Shown: in pieces, positions 6,015 through 13,441 of the stretch
How the letters are laid out: the number at the start of each line of letters is the position of its first letter
How positions within the stretch are numbered: the first letter of the stretch is position 1
Virus record (IMG/VR): IMGVR_UViG_3300047557_001332
Location: 1 to 22,459 of that record
DNA length: 22,459 nucleotides
Reading direction: 5' to 3' (one strand)
Origin: a virus
Translations under genes and position numbers: made by a program
Notes under the pieces: model-generated
Told to the model about the DNA's origin: nothing
What the model saw: only the letters and a program-made list of their open reading frames with translations
Databases searched by the model: none

Positions 6015-7106
6015 TTATTCGTAATCTCGTATTGCAATTACGTATGGAAAACGTGGTACATTATCGGGTGTTAAGTTAAAATACTTAATCGTAGCTTCTT
6101 TCCCGATAAGCGATTCTTTATCTTTTAACATTTGTTGACATACTTCCCAATTAAACTTAGGAGAAGCATTAAAGATTTTGCCGTCTTTATTCTTAAATAC
6201 AAAAGCGCCGACCATTCCGGCTTTATTCCCGTTCCCTTCTTCAATATCGATGATCGTATATTCTTCGTCAATAAAGGACTTATGCTTTAATAAAGACTTA
6301 GATCTTTTATTTTCGTATAGAGTATCTAAACGTATCATTTGCCCCTCATATCCGGCAGAAACATAGTCATAGTAATACCCTTCAACGTCATTCTCGTTAT
6401 CAAGTTGATCTGTTTGGACAAGAATGATAGAAGGATGATAGTTTGTAAGCAGTTTATATAATGTATGATATCTATCAGTAAAGATGCTGTTTCGGCTCGG
6501 CAAATCATATACGTGATACTGAATCTTTTCTTTTGATTCTAAAATATCATTAGCATTGGGCTTTGTCTTTTTTACTAAAGAGCATATAGCATTAAAATCG
6601 TTAGCAAATTTATCAGCATATAACTCCCCGTCAAAGATTAAGTCCGGATTGATATCTAATAATGGCTTAAGGGCTTCAAATATATGCGGGGCAGCTACAA
6701 TGGGCTTTCCGTTACGAGTCCACATACCGTCCTTTTTAACAATGCAACGAATACCATCTAGTTTGGGCTGAGAATATACTGGATATTTAATCTTACTCTT
6801 GTAATCTTCCCATTTATTAGCAAGCATCGGTTCAAAGTATAAAGAATTATCGATATCATTTATATTTTCAAATGCGCCCTTTTCCATTTTCTTACGATGA
6901 ATGGCTAATGCTTCTGAAAGAGCTTGTCCTTCGGGAGTAGTTTCATTTGAACGTCCTATGTTCTTTCCTTCGCATATCGTCCATTGCGTTTCTGTTTTAA
7001 CTCCGTCTGTATATCCAGAGATCGTACGATATTTGTTGGATTCGACTTCAATTGTCCATTCTAACGTTTTGCCGTTAGTAGCGCGTGAGTATAATGTTTT
7101 TTTCAT
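6015..7106 (-). CDS. ATP-dependent DNA ligase
   Basis: This 363-residue protein seals nicks in duplex DNA. The nucleotidyltransferase motifs are in order: motif I YSQPKLDGIR with the AMP-accepting lysine K115, motif III FDGELY (E161), motif IV EGQMIR (E254), and motif V LLKHKSF (K274/K276). The C-terminus (EATIKYFNLTPDNVPRFPYV) is an OB-fold end. A domain of about 90 residues precedes the catalytic core (LYSRATNGKTLEWTIEVES, TISGYTDGV, TPEGQAL); its strand pattern resembles the WGR-like N-termini of other phage ligases and may bind DNA. I place the start at 7106 (MKKTLYSR), 4 nt after the upstream stop. The longer frame from 7235 begins with a non-ATG codon and would overlap that gene by 125 nt. 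Confidence 0.92.
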   Translation of the reverse strand: MKKTLYSRATNGKTLEWTIEVESNKYRTISGYTDGVKTETQWTICEGKNIGRSNETTPEGQALSEALAIHRKKMEKGAFENINDIDNSLYFEPMLANKWEDYKSKIKYPVYSQPKLDGIRCIVKKDGMWTRNGKPIVAAPHIFEALKPLLDINPDLIFDGELYADKFANDFNAICSLVKKTKPNANDILESKEKIQYHVYDLPSRNSIFTDRYHTLYKLLTNYHPSIILVQTDQLDNENDVEGYYYDYVSAGYEGQMIRLDTLYENKRSKSLLKHKSFIDEEYTIIDIEEGNGNKAGMVGAFVFKNKDGKIFNASPKFNWEVCQQMLKDKESLIGKEATIKYFNLTPDNVPRFPYVIAIRDYE

Positions 7107-7110
7107 ATTA

Positions 7111-7398
7111 TTAGTCATCTTCTTCATCATCTTCAAAAAAGCCCAATGCTTTAGCTCGGGCATATCCAACATACTTACCATTTTCTGGATTAAGATATTG
7201 TCTTTTAGATTTGGGTAACGAAGCTTGATAATCAAGTTCGGCTTTATATTTTTTAAGATATACTTTATCCCAATCTATTCTTACCTCTAAAAGCTGTCCT
7301 TTATCATTAAAGACCCATGTATCTACACTAATATCGTCTGTATATACGTATTCTTTTTTAGAGGATTTTTTTGGTATGTCTTCGTTCTTTTTTGCCAT
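7111..7398 (-). CDS. Small acidic protein of unknown function, 95 aa
   Basis: No family is recognised with certainty. The N-terminus is lysine-rich (MAKKNEDIPKKSSKK), the centre has YVYTDDISVDTWVFNDKGQL and VRIDWDKVYLKKYKAELDYQ, followed by SLPKSKRQYLNPENGKYVGY, and the tail is very acidic (GFFEDDEEDD). It is first after promoter copy C and lies 4 nt before the ligase, so the two are probably co-transcribed and may work together, though nothing in the sequence shows that. Confidence 0.72.
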   Translation of the reverse strand: MAKKNEDIPKKSSKKEYVYTDDISVDTWVFNDKGQLLEVRIDWDKVYLKKYKAELDYQASLPKSKRQYLNPENGKYVGYARAKALGFFEDDEEDD

Positions 7399-7405
7399 CT
7401 ATACA

Positions 7406-7437
7406 TAAAGATAATGAAAACAGTCCAATATTCCAAA
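7406..7437 (-). promoter_or_regulatory. Bacteroidota-type promoter, copy C
   Basis: On the minus strand, TTTG, 20 nt, then TATCTTTA. The core shares AAAGATTTGGAA and TTTTCATTATCTTTA with copy A, but the spacer middle differs. The ATG at 7398 is only 7 nt downstream of the -7 box, so the message may be nearly leaderless. It should drive the acidic protein and DNA ligase. Confidence 0.72.
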
Positions 7438-7471
7438 TCTTTTTAAGACTGGAATACTAACTGCTTATAAA

Positions 7472-7933
7472 TCAATCGATTATTGTTTTCTGTTCTTCTA
7501 TTTCTCGTTCTTCTGTAGAAAGTAAGCCCTTTCCAAAACGATCGACACGTTTCCAATAACGGTCTTTAATACGATTAGATATACGTAATGGATTTCCTTC
7601 ATCATCAATACGTACAAACGTAATACTTGTTTGCGTTACGACTTCTTGCACTCCTGTATATACATTATGCTTTCTGGCTTCGATATACATTGTTACGGAG
7701 GTATTTCCGAACTTCTCAACCCGACCGTAGAACTTTATTATATTGTTTACTTTAACGGGCTGTTTAAATATTAGCTCAGCAATTTTTATCGTGACCATTC
7801 TGGGCGTATCACAGATTTGAGCTGAATATACTGCAGCAGCTTCATCTATTAAGGCCATCATGTGTCCTCCGAACATGTTACGGTGCACTCCTATATCAGA
7901 TGCTTTACAAACAATCGTACTAATTAATTCCAT
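7472..7933 (-). CDS. Acyl-CoA thioesterase, hotdog fold (YciA/BFIT type)
   Basis: This 153-residue protein is a single hotdog domain. The signature is HRNMFGGHMMALIDEAAAVY (res 17-36): a conserved Asn, Gly-Gly, and the helix carrying D30/E31, followed by the strands VTIKIAELIFKQPVKVNN, KFYGRVEKFGNTSVTMYIEA and TQTSITFVRIDDEGNP. That is the order in acyl-CoA thioesterases of the YciA group, which hydrolyse acyl-CoA to free acid and CoA. The C-terminal tail (KRVDRFGKGLLSTEEREIEEQ) is polar. It lies directly after the phosphatase and glycosyltransferase genes (2 nt gap), so an envelope-lipid link is possible. It is unusual cargo for a phage. The substrate cannot be read from the sequence. Confidence 0.85.
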   Translation of the reverse strand: MELISTIVCKASDIGVHRNMFGGHMMALIDEAAAVYSAQICDTPRMVTIKIAELIFKQPVKVNNIIKFYGRVEKFGNTSVTMYIEARKHNVYTGVQEVVTQTSITFVRIDDEGNPLRISNRIKDRYWKRVDRFGKGLLSTEEREIEEQKTIID

Positions 7934-7935
7934 TT

Positions 7936-8649
7936 TTATTTATGATAGTTTATTAATGTCCATTTACCATCTTTAGTTTCTGCTAGTGCCGTACAATTCT
8001 CACACCAATCCCCTGAATTCATATATTTATCAGTCATTGCTGGTTGATGAATATGTCCGCACACTGCTACATCACATCCTTTTTGCTTTGTTAATCTTAT
8101 AGCATTATCTTCAAAGTCATTTATAAAGTTTGTAGCTTTCTTAATGCCGTTCTTAATGTCCTTTGATATTGAGTAGTATGGTAATCCTCTCCAATGTCTC
8201 CATCTATTGTACCAACGGTTAATCCAAAGTGCAATATCATATCCTATACTACCGATATAAGCTAACCACTTAATCTTAGTGATAAAGACATCTAATACAT
8301 CCCCGTGAAATATATAGTAACGAGCCTTGCCGTGTTGATGAATCCAATCCTCTACAATCTTAATGTTTCCTAAATCGAATGGCAGAAAGTCTTTAAGGAA
8401 CTCATCATGATTACCTCTTATCCAAACTACCTCAGTATCCGTTTCTGATATCTTTAATAGTTTACGAATAATCTTTGTATCCTTCTTAGTCCATTTACTT
8501 CCTCTCTTTAATGCCCAACCGTCAATAATATCTCCGTTGAGTATTAAAGTGTCTGTTGATAAGGTTTCTAAAAAGTTTAAGATATCATCTCTTCTCGATG
8601 CCTTACTTCCCAAATGTAAGTCCGACATCACTACGGTATTATATTTCAT
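7936..8649 (-). CDS. LpxH-like metallophosphatase (UDP-2,3-diacylglucosamine diphosphatase family)
   Basis: The motifs of a calcineurin-like metallophosphatase appear in order: SDLHLGS, GDIIDGW, RGNHDE, HGD, CGHIHQP. The tryptophan-rich helical insert between HGD and CGH (about 142-157: LWINRWYNRWRHWRG) and the overall length of 237 residues match the LpxH-like group (COG2908), whose best-known member cleaves UDP-2,3-diacylglucosamine in lipid A synthesis. Bacteroidota carry several paralogues of this group with unassigned substrates, so the exact substrate is uncertain. The start is set at ATG 8649 (MKYNTVV), which overlaps the glycosyltransferase stop by 4 nt; the frame can be extended two codons to a TTG at 8655. 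The paired arrangement with a GT2 gene suggests joint action on an envelope glycolipid. Confidence 0.87.
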   Translation of the reverse strand: MKYNTVVMSDLHLGSKASRRDDILNFLETLSTDTLILNGDIIDGWALKRGSKWTKKDTKIIRKLLKISETDTEVVWIRGNHDEFLKDFLPFDLGNIKIVEDWIHQHGKARYYIFHGDVLDVFITKIKWLAYIGSIGYDIALWINRWYNRWRHWRGLPYYSISKDIKNGIKKATNFINDFEDNAIRLTKQKGCDVAVCGHIHQPAMTDKYMNSGDWCENCTALAETKDGKWTLINYHK

Positions 8650-9347
8650 GACCAATAATTATAATCTTGTTTATAGAAGTCATCATTGTTACGATTGAGC
8701 CAACAACGAATCATTAGTTTACACATATACCAAAATCCTTTATTCTTAAATCTTCTATCTGAAGTATAAGCATAATAGTTAAATATCTTAAAGTATTTTG
8801 GTTTAGCTTTCATTGATAAATGATAATCCTCAGCAAATTTATCTTCTTCGTTAAACTGACCTAATTCTTTAAAGTATTCAGAATTGAATAACATAAACCC
8901 TCCAACAGCAAACGGCGTCTTGAATGATATAATCCATTGAACTAAATCAAATAGCTTATAGAACAAAGCATATTTTAAATTCCAAGTACTAATATTACAA
9001 GTAGCTATTTTAATGTCTCTGTTAATCATAGCCGCTACCATTTGCTTTAAAGGTAGTTTAGATACATCCATATCAGCATCCAAGAATAATACATAAGGAG
9101 TTTTAACTTCTTTAAAACCATTATTACGTGCAGCTGCTGGTAATCCTCCCTTAACTACTTTAATATCTATATCGGATAAGTGCTGAATCATATCTACATA
9201 TACTAATGTATTGTCATCAGAAGAGTCAGCTATTATTATATTACGTACATCATGTGTAACTATTAACTTTAATAGAGTAGATGCTATTCCGACTTTCTCA
9301 TTTTTGCAAGGAATAACTACTGTTAAATTTTTGTTTAAAAAGCTCAT
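8646..9347 (-). CDS. Family 2 glycosyltransferase
   Basis: This 233-residue protein has a GT-A nucleotide-sugar transferase fold. It starts with LTVVIPCKNEKVGIASTLLK (res 8-27), continues with NIIIADSSDDNT, and has the metal-binding DxD in FLDADMD (88-94). Acceptor-side motifs follow (PFAVGGFMLFNSEYF, then EEDKFAEDYHLSMKA, where ED is the usual catalytic acid region). A hydrophobic stretch (KYALFYKLFDLVQWIISFKT) could make it membrane-associated. The gene overlaps its neighbours by 4 nt on both sides. It may glycosylate a lipid or surface structure of the host, or a phage component; the sequence does not decide. Confidence 0.87.
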   Translation of the reverse strand: MSFLNKNLTVVIPCKNEKVGIASTLLKLIVTHDVRNIIIADSSDDNTLVYVDMIQHLSDIDIKVVKGGLPAAARNNGFKEVKTPYVLFLDADMDVSKLPLKQMVAAMINRDIKIATCNISTWNLKYALFYKLFDLVQWIISFKTPFAVGGFMLFNSEYFKELGQFNEEDKFAEDYHLSMKAKPKYFKIFNYYAYTSDRRFKNKGFWYMCKLMIRCWLNRNNDDFYKQDYNYWS

Positions 9348-9580
9348 CGTATTATTTTTATTTCAGATTCCGTTTCAATTACAACTCTCGCTCCACAACC
9401 CAATAAAGGTTTAGCATCACATCCATGTCCTCCGTATATAATCTTACTCGGACCTAATATCTCTACTTCATTACAATAAGTATTAGTACGTCCTTGTTTG
9501 ATTGTTATGACAGGTAAGTATGTGCCTTTTGTTTTGTTAGAGCGTATGTTATGTTGATTTACATGAATCTTTGATTTCAT
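9344..9580 (-). CDS. Conserved small phage protein (KIHVNQHNIR type), 78 aa
   Basis: The protein starts MKSKIHVNQHNIRSNKTKG, continues with PVITIKQGRTNTYCNEVEIL, and ends with PLLGCGARVVIETESEIKII. This matches a short protein that recurs in many unrelated phages; its function is unknown. It has a predicted all-beta fold. It shares one base with the aminotransferase gene's end and overlaps the GT2 start by 4 nt (ATGA). Confidence 0.82.
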   Translation of the reverse strand: MKSKIHVNQHNIRSNKTKGTYLPVITIKQGRTNTYCNEVEILGPSKIIYGGHGCDAKPLLGCGARVVIETESEIKIIR

Positions 9581-10689
9581 TATATTTTTATATTATTAAA
9601 GAATTTCACGAACTTATCATGAGGTACGCTTACACAAACTCTACTGAATGAAGAATAAAAATCTTTATCATGATATGTGAATTTATCTAATCCAACAGCG
9701 CCGATTTTATTTTTGAATAAAAAGTCCTCATTTAAGTTTATAATAGAGAACATTCCTTTAGGTTTTGCTCCATGATAAATTTCATTTACTAAAAGATTAT
9801 TTTCATATAAATAATCAATATTCTTAAAAATATCATGTGTCGTCTTTTCTCTAAACTCGCTAACAGCATCATGTCCTTCTTTACTAGATAATAATTCATT
9901 AACTAATAATTGAGAACTAGAACAAACTCCGTTAAATTCATATAGAATACGAATATTCATCTCAGAATTAAAGTCTCTGTCATTACACCAAACAAATCCT
10001 AATCTCGAACCAGATACTCCTAATGACTTTGAAAATGATTCACAGATAATTATATTTTCTAGATTAGCGATCTTATCAAATAAATCCATATCATTTTTAA
10101 ATAGCTTTCTGTATGGGCTATCAAAAACGACAGTTACTCCTAAGTTATTTAATTTAACTATATACTCATATAAAAATTGGTCATCTAATTTAATCCCTGT
10201 AGGATTATTAGGGTCGCAAATAAAGATACAAGTATTGCTATTTAATTGATTAAGCTTCAAATCATCTAAACCATCATAAAATGAAAATGATTTATTTCGT
10301 ATAGTAGCCATTTTAGAATATGACCCCCAATAAAACTTAGGAAATAATATAGTATCTACATTTAACGTTTGTATAATTAAATCTAAACCAGGCATACCAC
10401 CTGGCATTACTGTTACGTTTGTAAATTGATCTGTAGATGTAGAAGGAAAATATTCTTTAATAATATTACGTCTTAATACTTCTAATCCTAAATTAGGAGC
10501 ATACATTTGATAATCCTTTGTATTTGGATCAATTCTCTTAACTACCTCAGTTAAATCAATATTCGTAACAGCATTAACTCCACGATTTAAATGTAAATAC
10601 TCTTCTCCAGTTTCTTTTTCAGCTTTTGATACCTTTTGACCAATTCCTACGATTGAGGAAAATGTAACATTGCTATGATTGATTTTCAT
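9580..10689 (-). CDS. PLP-dependent aminotransferase, class I/II (fold type I)
   Basis: This 369-residue protein has the full set of class I/II aminotransferase motifs. They are YAPNLGLEVLRRNI (63-76), the glycine-rich PGGMPGLDLI (96-105), CDPNNPTG (158-165), FDSPYRKL with the cofactor-ring Asp D190 and Y193, the PLP lysine K221 in ESFSKSLGVSGSRLGFVW with R229 for the phosphate, and near the C-terminus FSRVCVSVP, whose Arg binds the substrate carboxylate. It therefore looks catalytically complete. The residues do not tell which amino acid is used. Such enzymes are rare in phages. Possible roles include making a sugar-nucleotide or base precursor, or amino-acid metabolism. It shares one base with the upstream dNMP kinase (TAATG). 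Confidence 0.88.
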   Translation of the reverse strand: MKINHSNVTFSSIVGIGQKVSKAEKETGEEYLHLNRGVNAVTNIDLTEVVKRIDPNTKDYQMYAPNLGLEVLRRNIIKEYFPSTSTDQFTNVTVMPGGMPGLDLIIQTLNVDTILFPKFYWGSYSKMATIRNKSFSFYDGLDDLKLNQLNSNTCIFICDPNNPTGIKLDDQFLYEYIVKLNNLGVTVVFDSPYRKLFKNDMDLFDKIANLENIIICESFSKSLGVSGSRLGFVWCNDRDFNSEMNIRILYEFNGVCSSSQLLVNELLSSKEGHDAVSEFREKTTHDIFKNIDYLYENNLLVNEIYHGAKPKGMFSIINLNEDFLFKNKIGAVGLDKFTYHDKDFYSSFSRVCVSVPHDKFVKFFNNIKI

Positions 10690-11276
10690 TATATTAAGTT
10701 TTCTAGTATTAAGATATCCTCTAATTTTCTTTTCAAGTCTTCTAAAGTTCCATTATTATCAATTTCATAATGAAATCCAGTAAAGCCATCTAATGCTGTT
10801 TCTGATATATGTTCTACTCCTACCGTATTACCAGAATTACGTTTGATACGAATTAAGATACCATCATGATTATTAACGCTCTCAACTTCATTCATGAATC
10901 TTGTATCGGTAATAATCCAGTTAGGATATGTTTTATCTAATTTATAATCAGCCCACATAGCATTGATCCAAGAATCTTGATGAAGACCGTCTCTCATAGC
11001 TTCCGTTCCTAGTTTTTGAAGTAAATCTCTTACTGTCATAAATACAGGCTCTTCGTGATCGTTCCAAGTCGACCATTCTTTTCCAAGTAATGTCTTTTTG
11101 AATTCTTGATCTTCGAACTTCTCTACAGGAATACCCGTTAAGATAGAAGCTACCGTTTTAAGTTTTCCAGCAAACTTCTTTACTTCCCAATTATATCCTG
11201 GAGATAAACTTTTAATAATCTCTGCTGCGGTATCTTTGCCCGAACCGATTTTTCCTGTGATGCTAATAACTGCCAT
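10689..11276 (-). CDS. Deoxynucleoside monophosphate kinase (T4 gp1-like)
   Basis: This 195-residue P-loop kinase converts dNMPs to dNDPs for phage DNA synthesis. The P-loop is GKIGSGKD (res 8-15). The segments RDLLQKLGTEAMRDGLHQDS (83-102) and WIITDTRFMNEVE (120-132) are characteristic of the phage dNMP kinase family, and the latter supplies the Arg of the LID region. T4 gp1 accepts several dNMPs, including the modified hmdCMP. In a phage that modifies its bases, such a kinase may need to accept an altered nucleotide, although DpdA-type modification happens after polymerisation. It starts 4 nt after the neighbouring membrane-protein gene. Confidence 0.88.
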   Translation of the reverse strand: MAVISITGKIGSGKDTAAEIIKSLSPGYNWEVKKFAGKLKTVASILTGIPVEKFEDQEFKKTLLGKEWSTWNDHEEPVFMTVRDLLQKLGTEAMRDGLHQDSWINAMWADYKLDKTYPNWIITDTRFMNEVESVNNHDGILIRIKRNSGNTVGVEHISETALDGFTGFHYEIDNNGTLEDLKRKLEDILILENLI

Positions 11277-11280
11277 TGTT

Positions 11281-11496
11281 TTAATCTTTTTTCTTGTTGA
11301 ACCATCTTCTTACAACATATCCACGAACTATTGACAGAATCGTGAATAATACAGTAGCCATACCCAATTGTTTATAAGTATACTCCATTCCTATGATACT
11401 GTATATAATAGGACTGAATATAAGTGTCGTTAACAATCCGATACCCGTATTTGTAATGCTTTCTATAATAGAGTTTGTTTTAGTTTGCTGTCCCAT
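11281..11496 (-). CDS. Small membrane protein, DUF7220-like
   Basis: The 71 residues contain two hydrophobic segments (about 16-35, TGIGLLTTLIFSPIIYSIIG, and 44-60, LGMATVLFTILSIVRGY) and end in VVRRWFNKKKD. The pattern SIIESITNTGIG, then FTILSIVRGYVVRRWFN, matches a small phage membrane-protein family of unknown role (DUF7220 from memory). The gene overlaps the preceding membrane-protein gene by 17 nt in another frame. Confidence 0.75.
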   Translation of the reverse strand: MGQQTKTNSIIESITNTGIGLLTTLIFSPIIYSIIGMEYTYKQLGMATVLFTILSIVRGYVVRRWFNKKKD

Positions 11497-11746
11497 CGTT
11501 GTTATCCTTACTGCTATACTTTGCTGATATGTATGTTCCTATAGCTCCGCCCAATGCTGCCGGAATAAGCATCCAGTGATTCTCAATATAATTGATGGCC
11601 GTAAATGCACCGCTCAACATAATAAATGCTGAAAAGATAGAGGCCTTCATTGCTTGATGATTTGCCATTGCTTTAATATATACGCCCCAAAAATAATCAA
11701 CGGCGATCATAGTAAAGAATACTAATATGTATGTATAATTTATCAT
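11480..11746 (-). CDS. Small membrane protein, about three TM segments
   Basis: The 88 residues are mostly hydrophobic: about 4-22 (YTYILVFFTMIAVDYFWGV), 33-53 (MKASIFSAFIMLSGAFTAIN) and 58-75 (WMLIPAALGGAIGTYISA). A polar tail follows (KYSSKDNNDGTAN). No function is recognised. Its start overlaps the gp62-like gene's stop by 4 nt, and its end overlaps the next small membrane protein, so the two are probably made together. Confidence 0.75.
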   Translation of the reverse strand: MINYTYILVFFTMIAVDYFWGVYIKAMANHQAMKASIFSAFIMLSGAFTAINYIENHWMLIPAALGGAIGTYISAKYSSKDNNDGTAN

Positions 11747-12261
11747 TTTGATTTTGTTTTTTTAGATGCCGCTTTCTTTGGTTTAGCTACCGGCACTGGT
11801 TTATTTAATATAATAGCCTCAACTTGAGCTTCGGTATATCCATACTTTGATACTATCTTTACAATAGCTTCAATATTATTAGATTCTGTTAAGATACTTA
11901 AGTATTCCGATGCTTGAGACTTGGAGCATTCATATTCTTGGGCGATTAGGCCAATTAGATGATCGCTATAAGTATTATCTTTAGTTCCCTTTATCCAAGT
12001 ACTATAATAACTTCTCTTTGGTAATAGCTCGTTAAAGAACGTATATACCTCCCTTGGAGTTAAGTCCGATGATATAGCATATCTTTGGAATTCATTACAT
12101 AAATCCAATAAATCAGGATGCATCGATAGAATCATAATAATCATATATGGTTCTACTGCATTACGCTCTTCGTCGCTAAGATCAGACCACTTTCTTTCTG
12201 TCGTAGTCATGATCTTAACGAGGTCGAATACACTTACTCTTTTATTTTCTTGTTCTGCCAT
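11743..12261 (-). CDS. 62: Clamp-loader small subunit, T4 gp62-like
   Basis: This 172-residue protein aligns by eye with T4 gp62 (187 aa), the non-ATPase subunit of the phage clamp loader. The diagnostic stretch (about 71-128) reads FFNELLPKRSYYSTWIKG, then LIGLIAQEYECSKSQASEYL and SILTES. In gp62 the matching region has 'AAVPRGKRYGKWAKL', 'LIIKLLAKRYQVNTNDAINY' and 'KSILT'. The C-terminus is a Lys/Ala-rich tail (KPKKAASKKTKSK) without clear structure. In T4, gp62 and gp44 genes are adjacent; here a zinc-ribbon gene lies between them. Together the subunits load the sliding clamp made at 14622-15338. The match is from memory of T4 and not a computed alignment. Confidence 0.75.
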   Translation of the reverse strand: MAEQENKRVSVFDLVKIMTTTERKWSDLSDEERNAVEPYMIIMILSMHPDLLDLCNEFQRYAISSDLTPREVYTFFNELLPKRSYYSTWIKGTKDNTYSDHLIGLIAQEYECSKSQASEYLSILTESNNIEAIVKIVSKYGYTEAQVEAIILNKPVPVAKPKKAASKKTKSK

Positions 12262-12494
12262 TATGGTTGAGGGAATCTACTTGGAATTGAACCACATACT
12301 GTACATCTATATGTTTCTACAGGAATAATCTCTTCTCTTCCAGACGGAGACATCATAGGTGATAACTCCTTAAAGAACATTACTGGAAAGAATGTATTTC
12401 CGTCACATATATTTCCTTCTTCATCTAAATTTCCGCATACCATTGTTGGTTGCTCTGATAGCTTAATATTTAAGCTTTGTCCTGCTTGTTCCAT
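12261..12494 (-). CDS. Zinc-ribbon-like protein in the clamp-loader operon, 77 aa
   Basis: Four cysteines form two knuckle-like pairs: C20 and C30 in MVCGNLDEEGNICDG, and C64 and C67 in YRCTVCGSIPSRF. The layout is that of a treble-clef or zinc-ribbon domain, with a longer than usual spacing in the first pair. A hydrophobic FFPVMFFKELSPMM lies between. Its place between the clamp-loader ATPase and the gp62-like subunit, sharing one base with the latter (TAATG), suggests a partner of replication or late transcription. I know no named homologue. Confidence 0.72.
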   Translation of the reverse strand: MEQAGQSLNIKLSEQPTMVCGNLDEEGNICDGNTFFPVMFFKELSPMMSPSGREEIIPVETYRCTVCGSIPSRFPQP

Positions 12495-12499
12495 GTTGT

Positions 12500-13441
12500 T
12501 TATTTTTTATATATTTCCGAAATAATTTGAGCGAACATTGCAGATACGTTAATATCTTTATTCACACTAAAACTATCTTTATATTGATACTCAGCAATGA
12601 TTAAGATAATAGGTCCGATATGCCCACTTCCGTATGATTCGATTTCATCATACATTAATCTATATAGATCTGCAAAATCTTTTATCTTAGCATCTGCAAT
12701 TGCTTGACGAATCTTAGAAAAGCATTCTTTTGGATTCTTTTCTGATTTAAGAATATCAATACACTTCATAGCATAGCTGCCACGTTCTGCAATACCTTTA
12801 GATATGATTAATTCTCCGTTAGATGAATGTTGTTGACAAAGATTAATGATCTTTCTGATATCTGGATATCCTTCATTTACTAATGTAGCCACATCTTTAA
12901 TATCATAAGTAATCTTTTCGTTATGTAATATCTTTACCATTCTTTCCGCAACATCTTTTTTGTTGGGAGGAACGATTTGAAATACTTGACATCTACTTTG
13001 AATTGCTGGAATGATTCTATCCACATAATTACAGGTCAGGATAAAACGAGCGTGTTTACTAAACGTTTCCATTAAGTTACGAAGAGCGGCTTGACCGTTA
13101 ATCGTTACATAATCACTTTCATCTAAAATAACAACTTTGAACTTGTTAAAACTTATTGTACTTACAAAAGACTTTATCTTTTCCCTAATTGTATCAACGC
13201 TATTCTCATCGGATGCGTTAATATATAAGGTTTCAAAACCAAAAGTGTTTGTAATAAGCTTAGCGCAGCTCGTTTTTCCTGTTCCTGGAGGACCGTATAA
13301 TAAAAGATGCGGAATATCCTCTTTTTGAAGATATTGATTGATCTTTTCTTTTATATGCTCATTCCCAATATAATCATCGATAGTAACTGGGCGATAAGAT
13401 TCAGTCCAGATATCGTGTTCAGCATATTTATTAATTGTCAT
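12500..13441 (-). CDS. 44: Clamp-loader ATPase subunit, T4 gp44 / RFC small-subunit type
   Basis: This 313-residue AAA+ protein has Walker A GPPGTGKTS (50-58), Walker B VVILDESD (103-110), the SRC arginine-finger motif (QSRCQVF, 148-154), and the opening WTESYRPVTIDDYIGN typical of RFC/gp44 proteins. The later region (GYPDIRKIINLCQQ) is the sensor-2/lid domain, and a C-terminal helical collar follows. Four copies would join one gp62 subunit to open and load the sliding clamp at primer ends. The start overlaps the preceding 100-aa gene by 11 nt. Confidence 0.94.
   Translation of the reverse strand: MTINKYAEHDIWTESYRPVTIDDYIGNEHIKEKINQYLQKEDIPHLLLYGPPGTGKTSCAKLITNTFGFETLYINASDENSVDTIREKIKSFVSTISFNKFKVVILDESDYVTINGQAALRNLMETFSKHARFILTCNYVDRIIPAIQSRCQVFQIVPPNKKDVAERMVKILHNEKITYDIKDVATLVNEGYPDIRKIINLCQQHSSNGELIISKGIAERGSYAMKCIDILKSEKNPKECFSKIRQAIADAKIKDFADLYRLMYDEIESYGSGHIGPIILIIAEYQYKDSFSVNKDINVSAMFAQIISEIYKK

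Noticed and set aside
831-7218. Plus-strand ORFs of 60-105 codons (for example 2101-2310, 6901-7218) and those farther right
   Set aside because: All lie opposite clear minus-strand genes, show low-complexity or hydrophobic translations from antisense reading, and lack promoters or ribosome sites.
7107-7235. Longer DNA ligase frame beginning at 7235
   Set aside because: It would overlap the 95-aa gene by 125 nt and the extra residues have no ligase character. ATG 7106 is 4 nt after the upstream stop.
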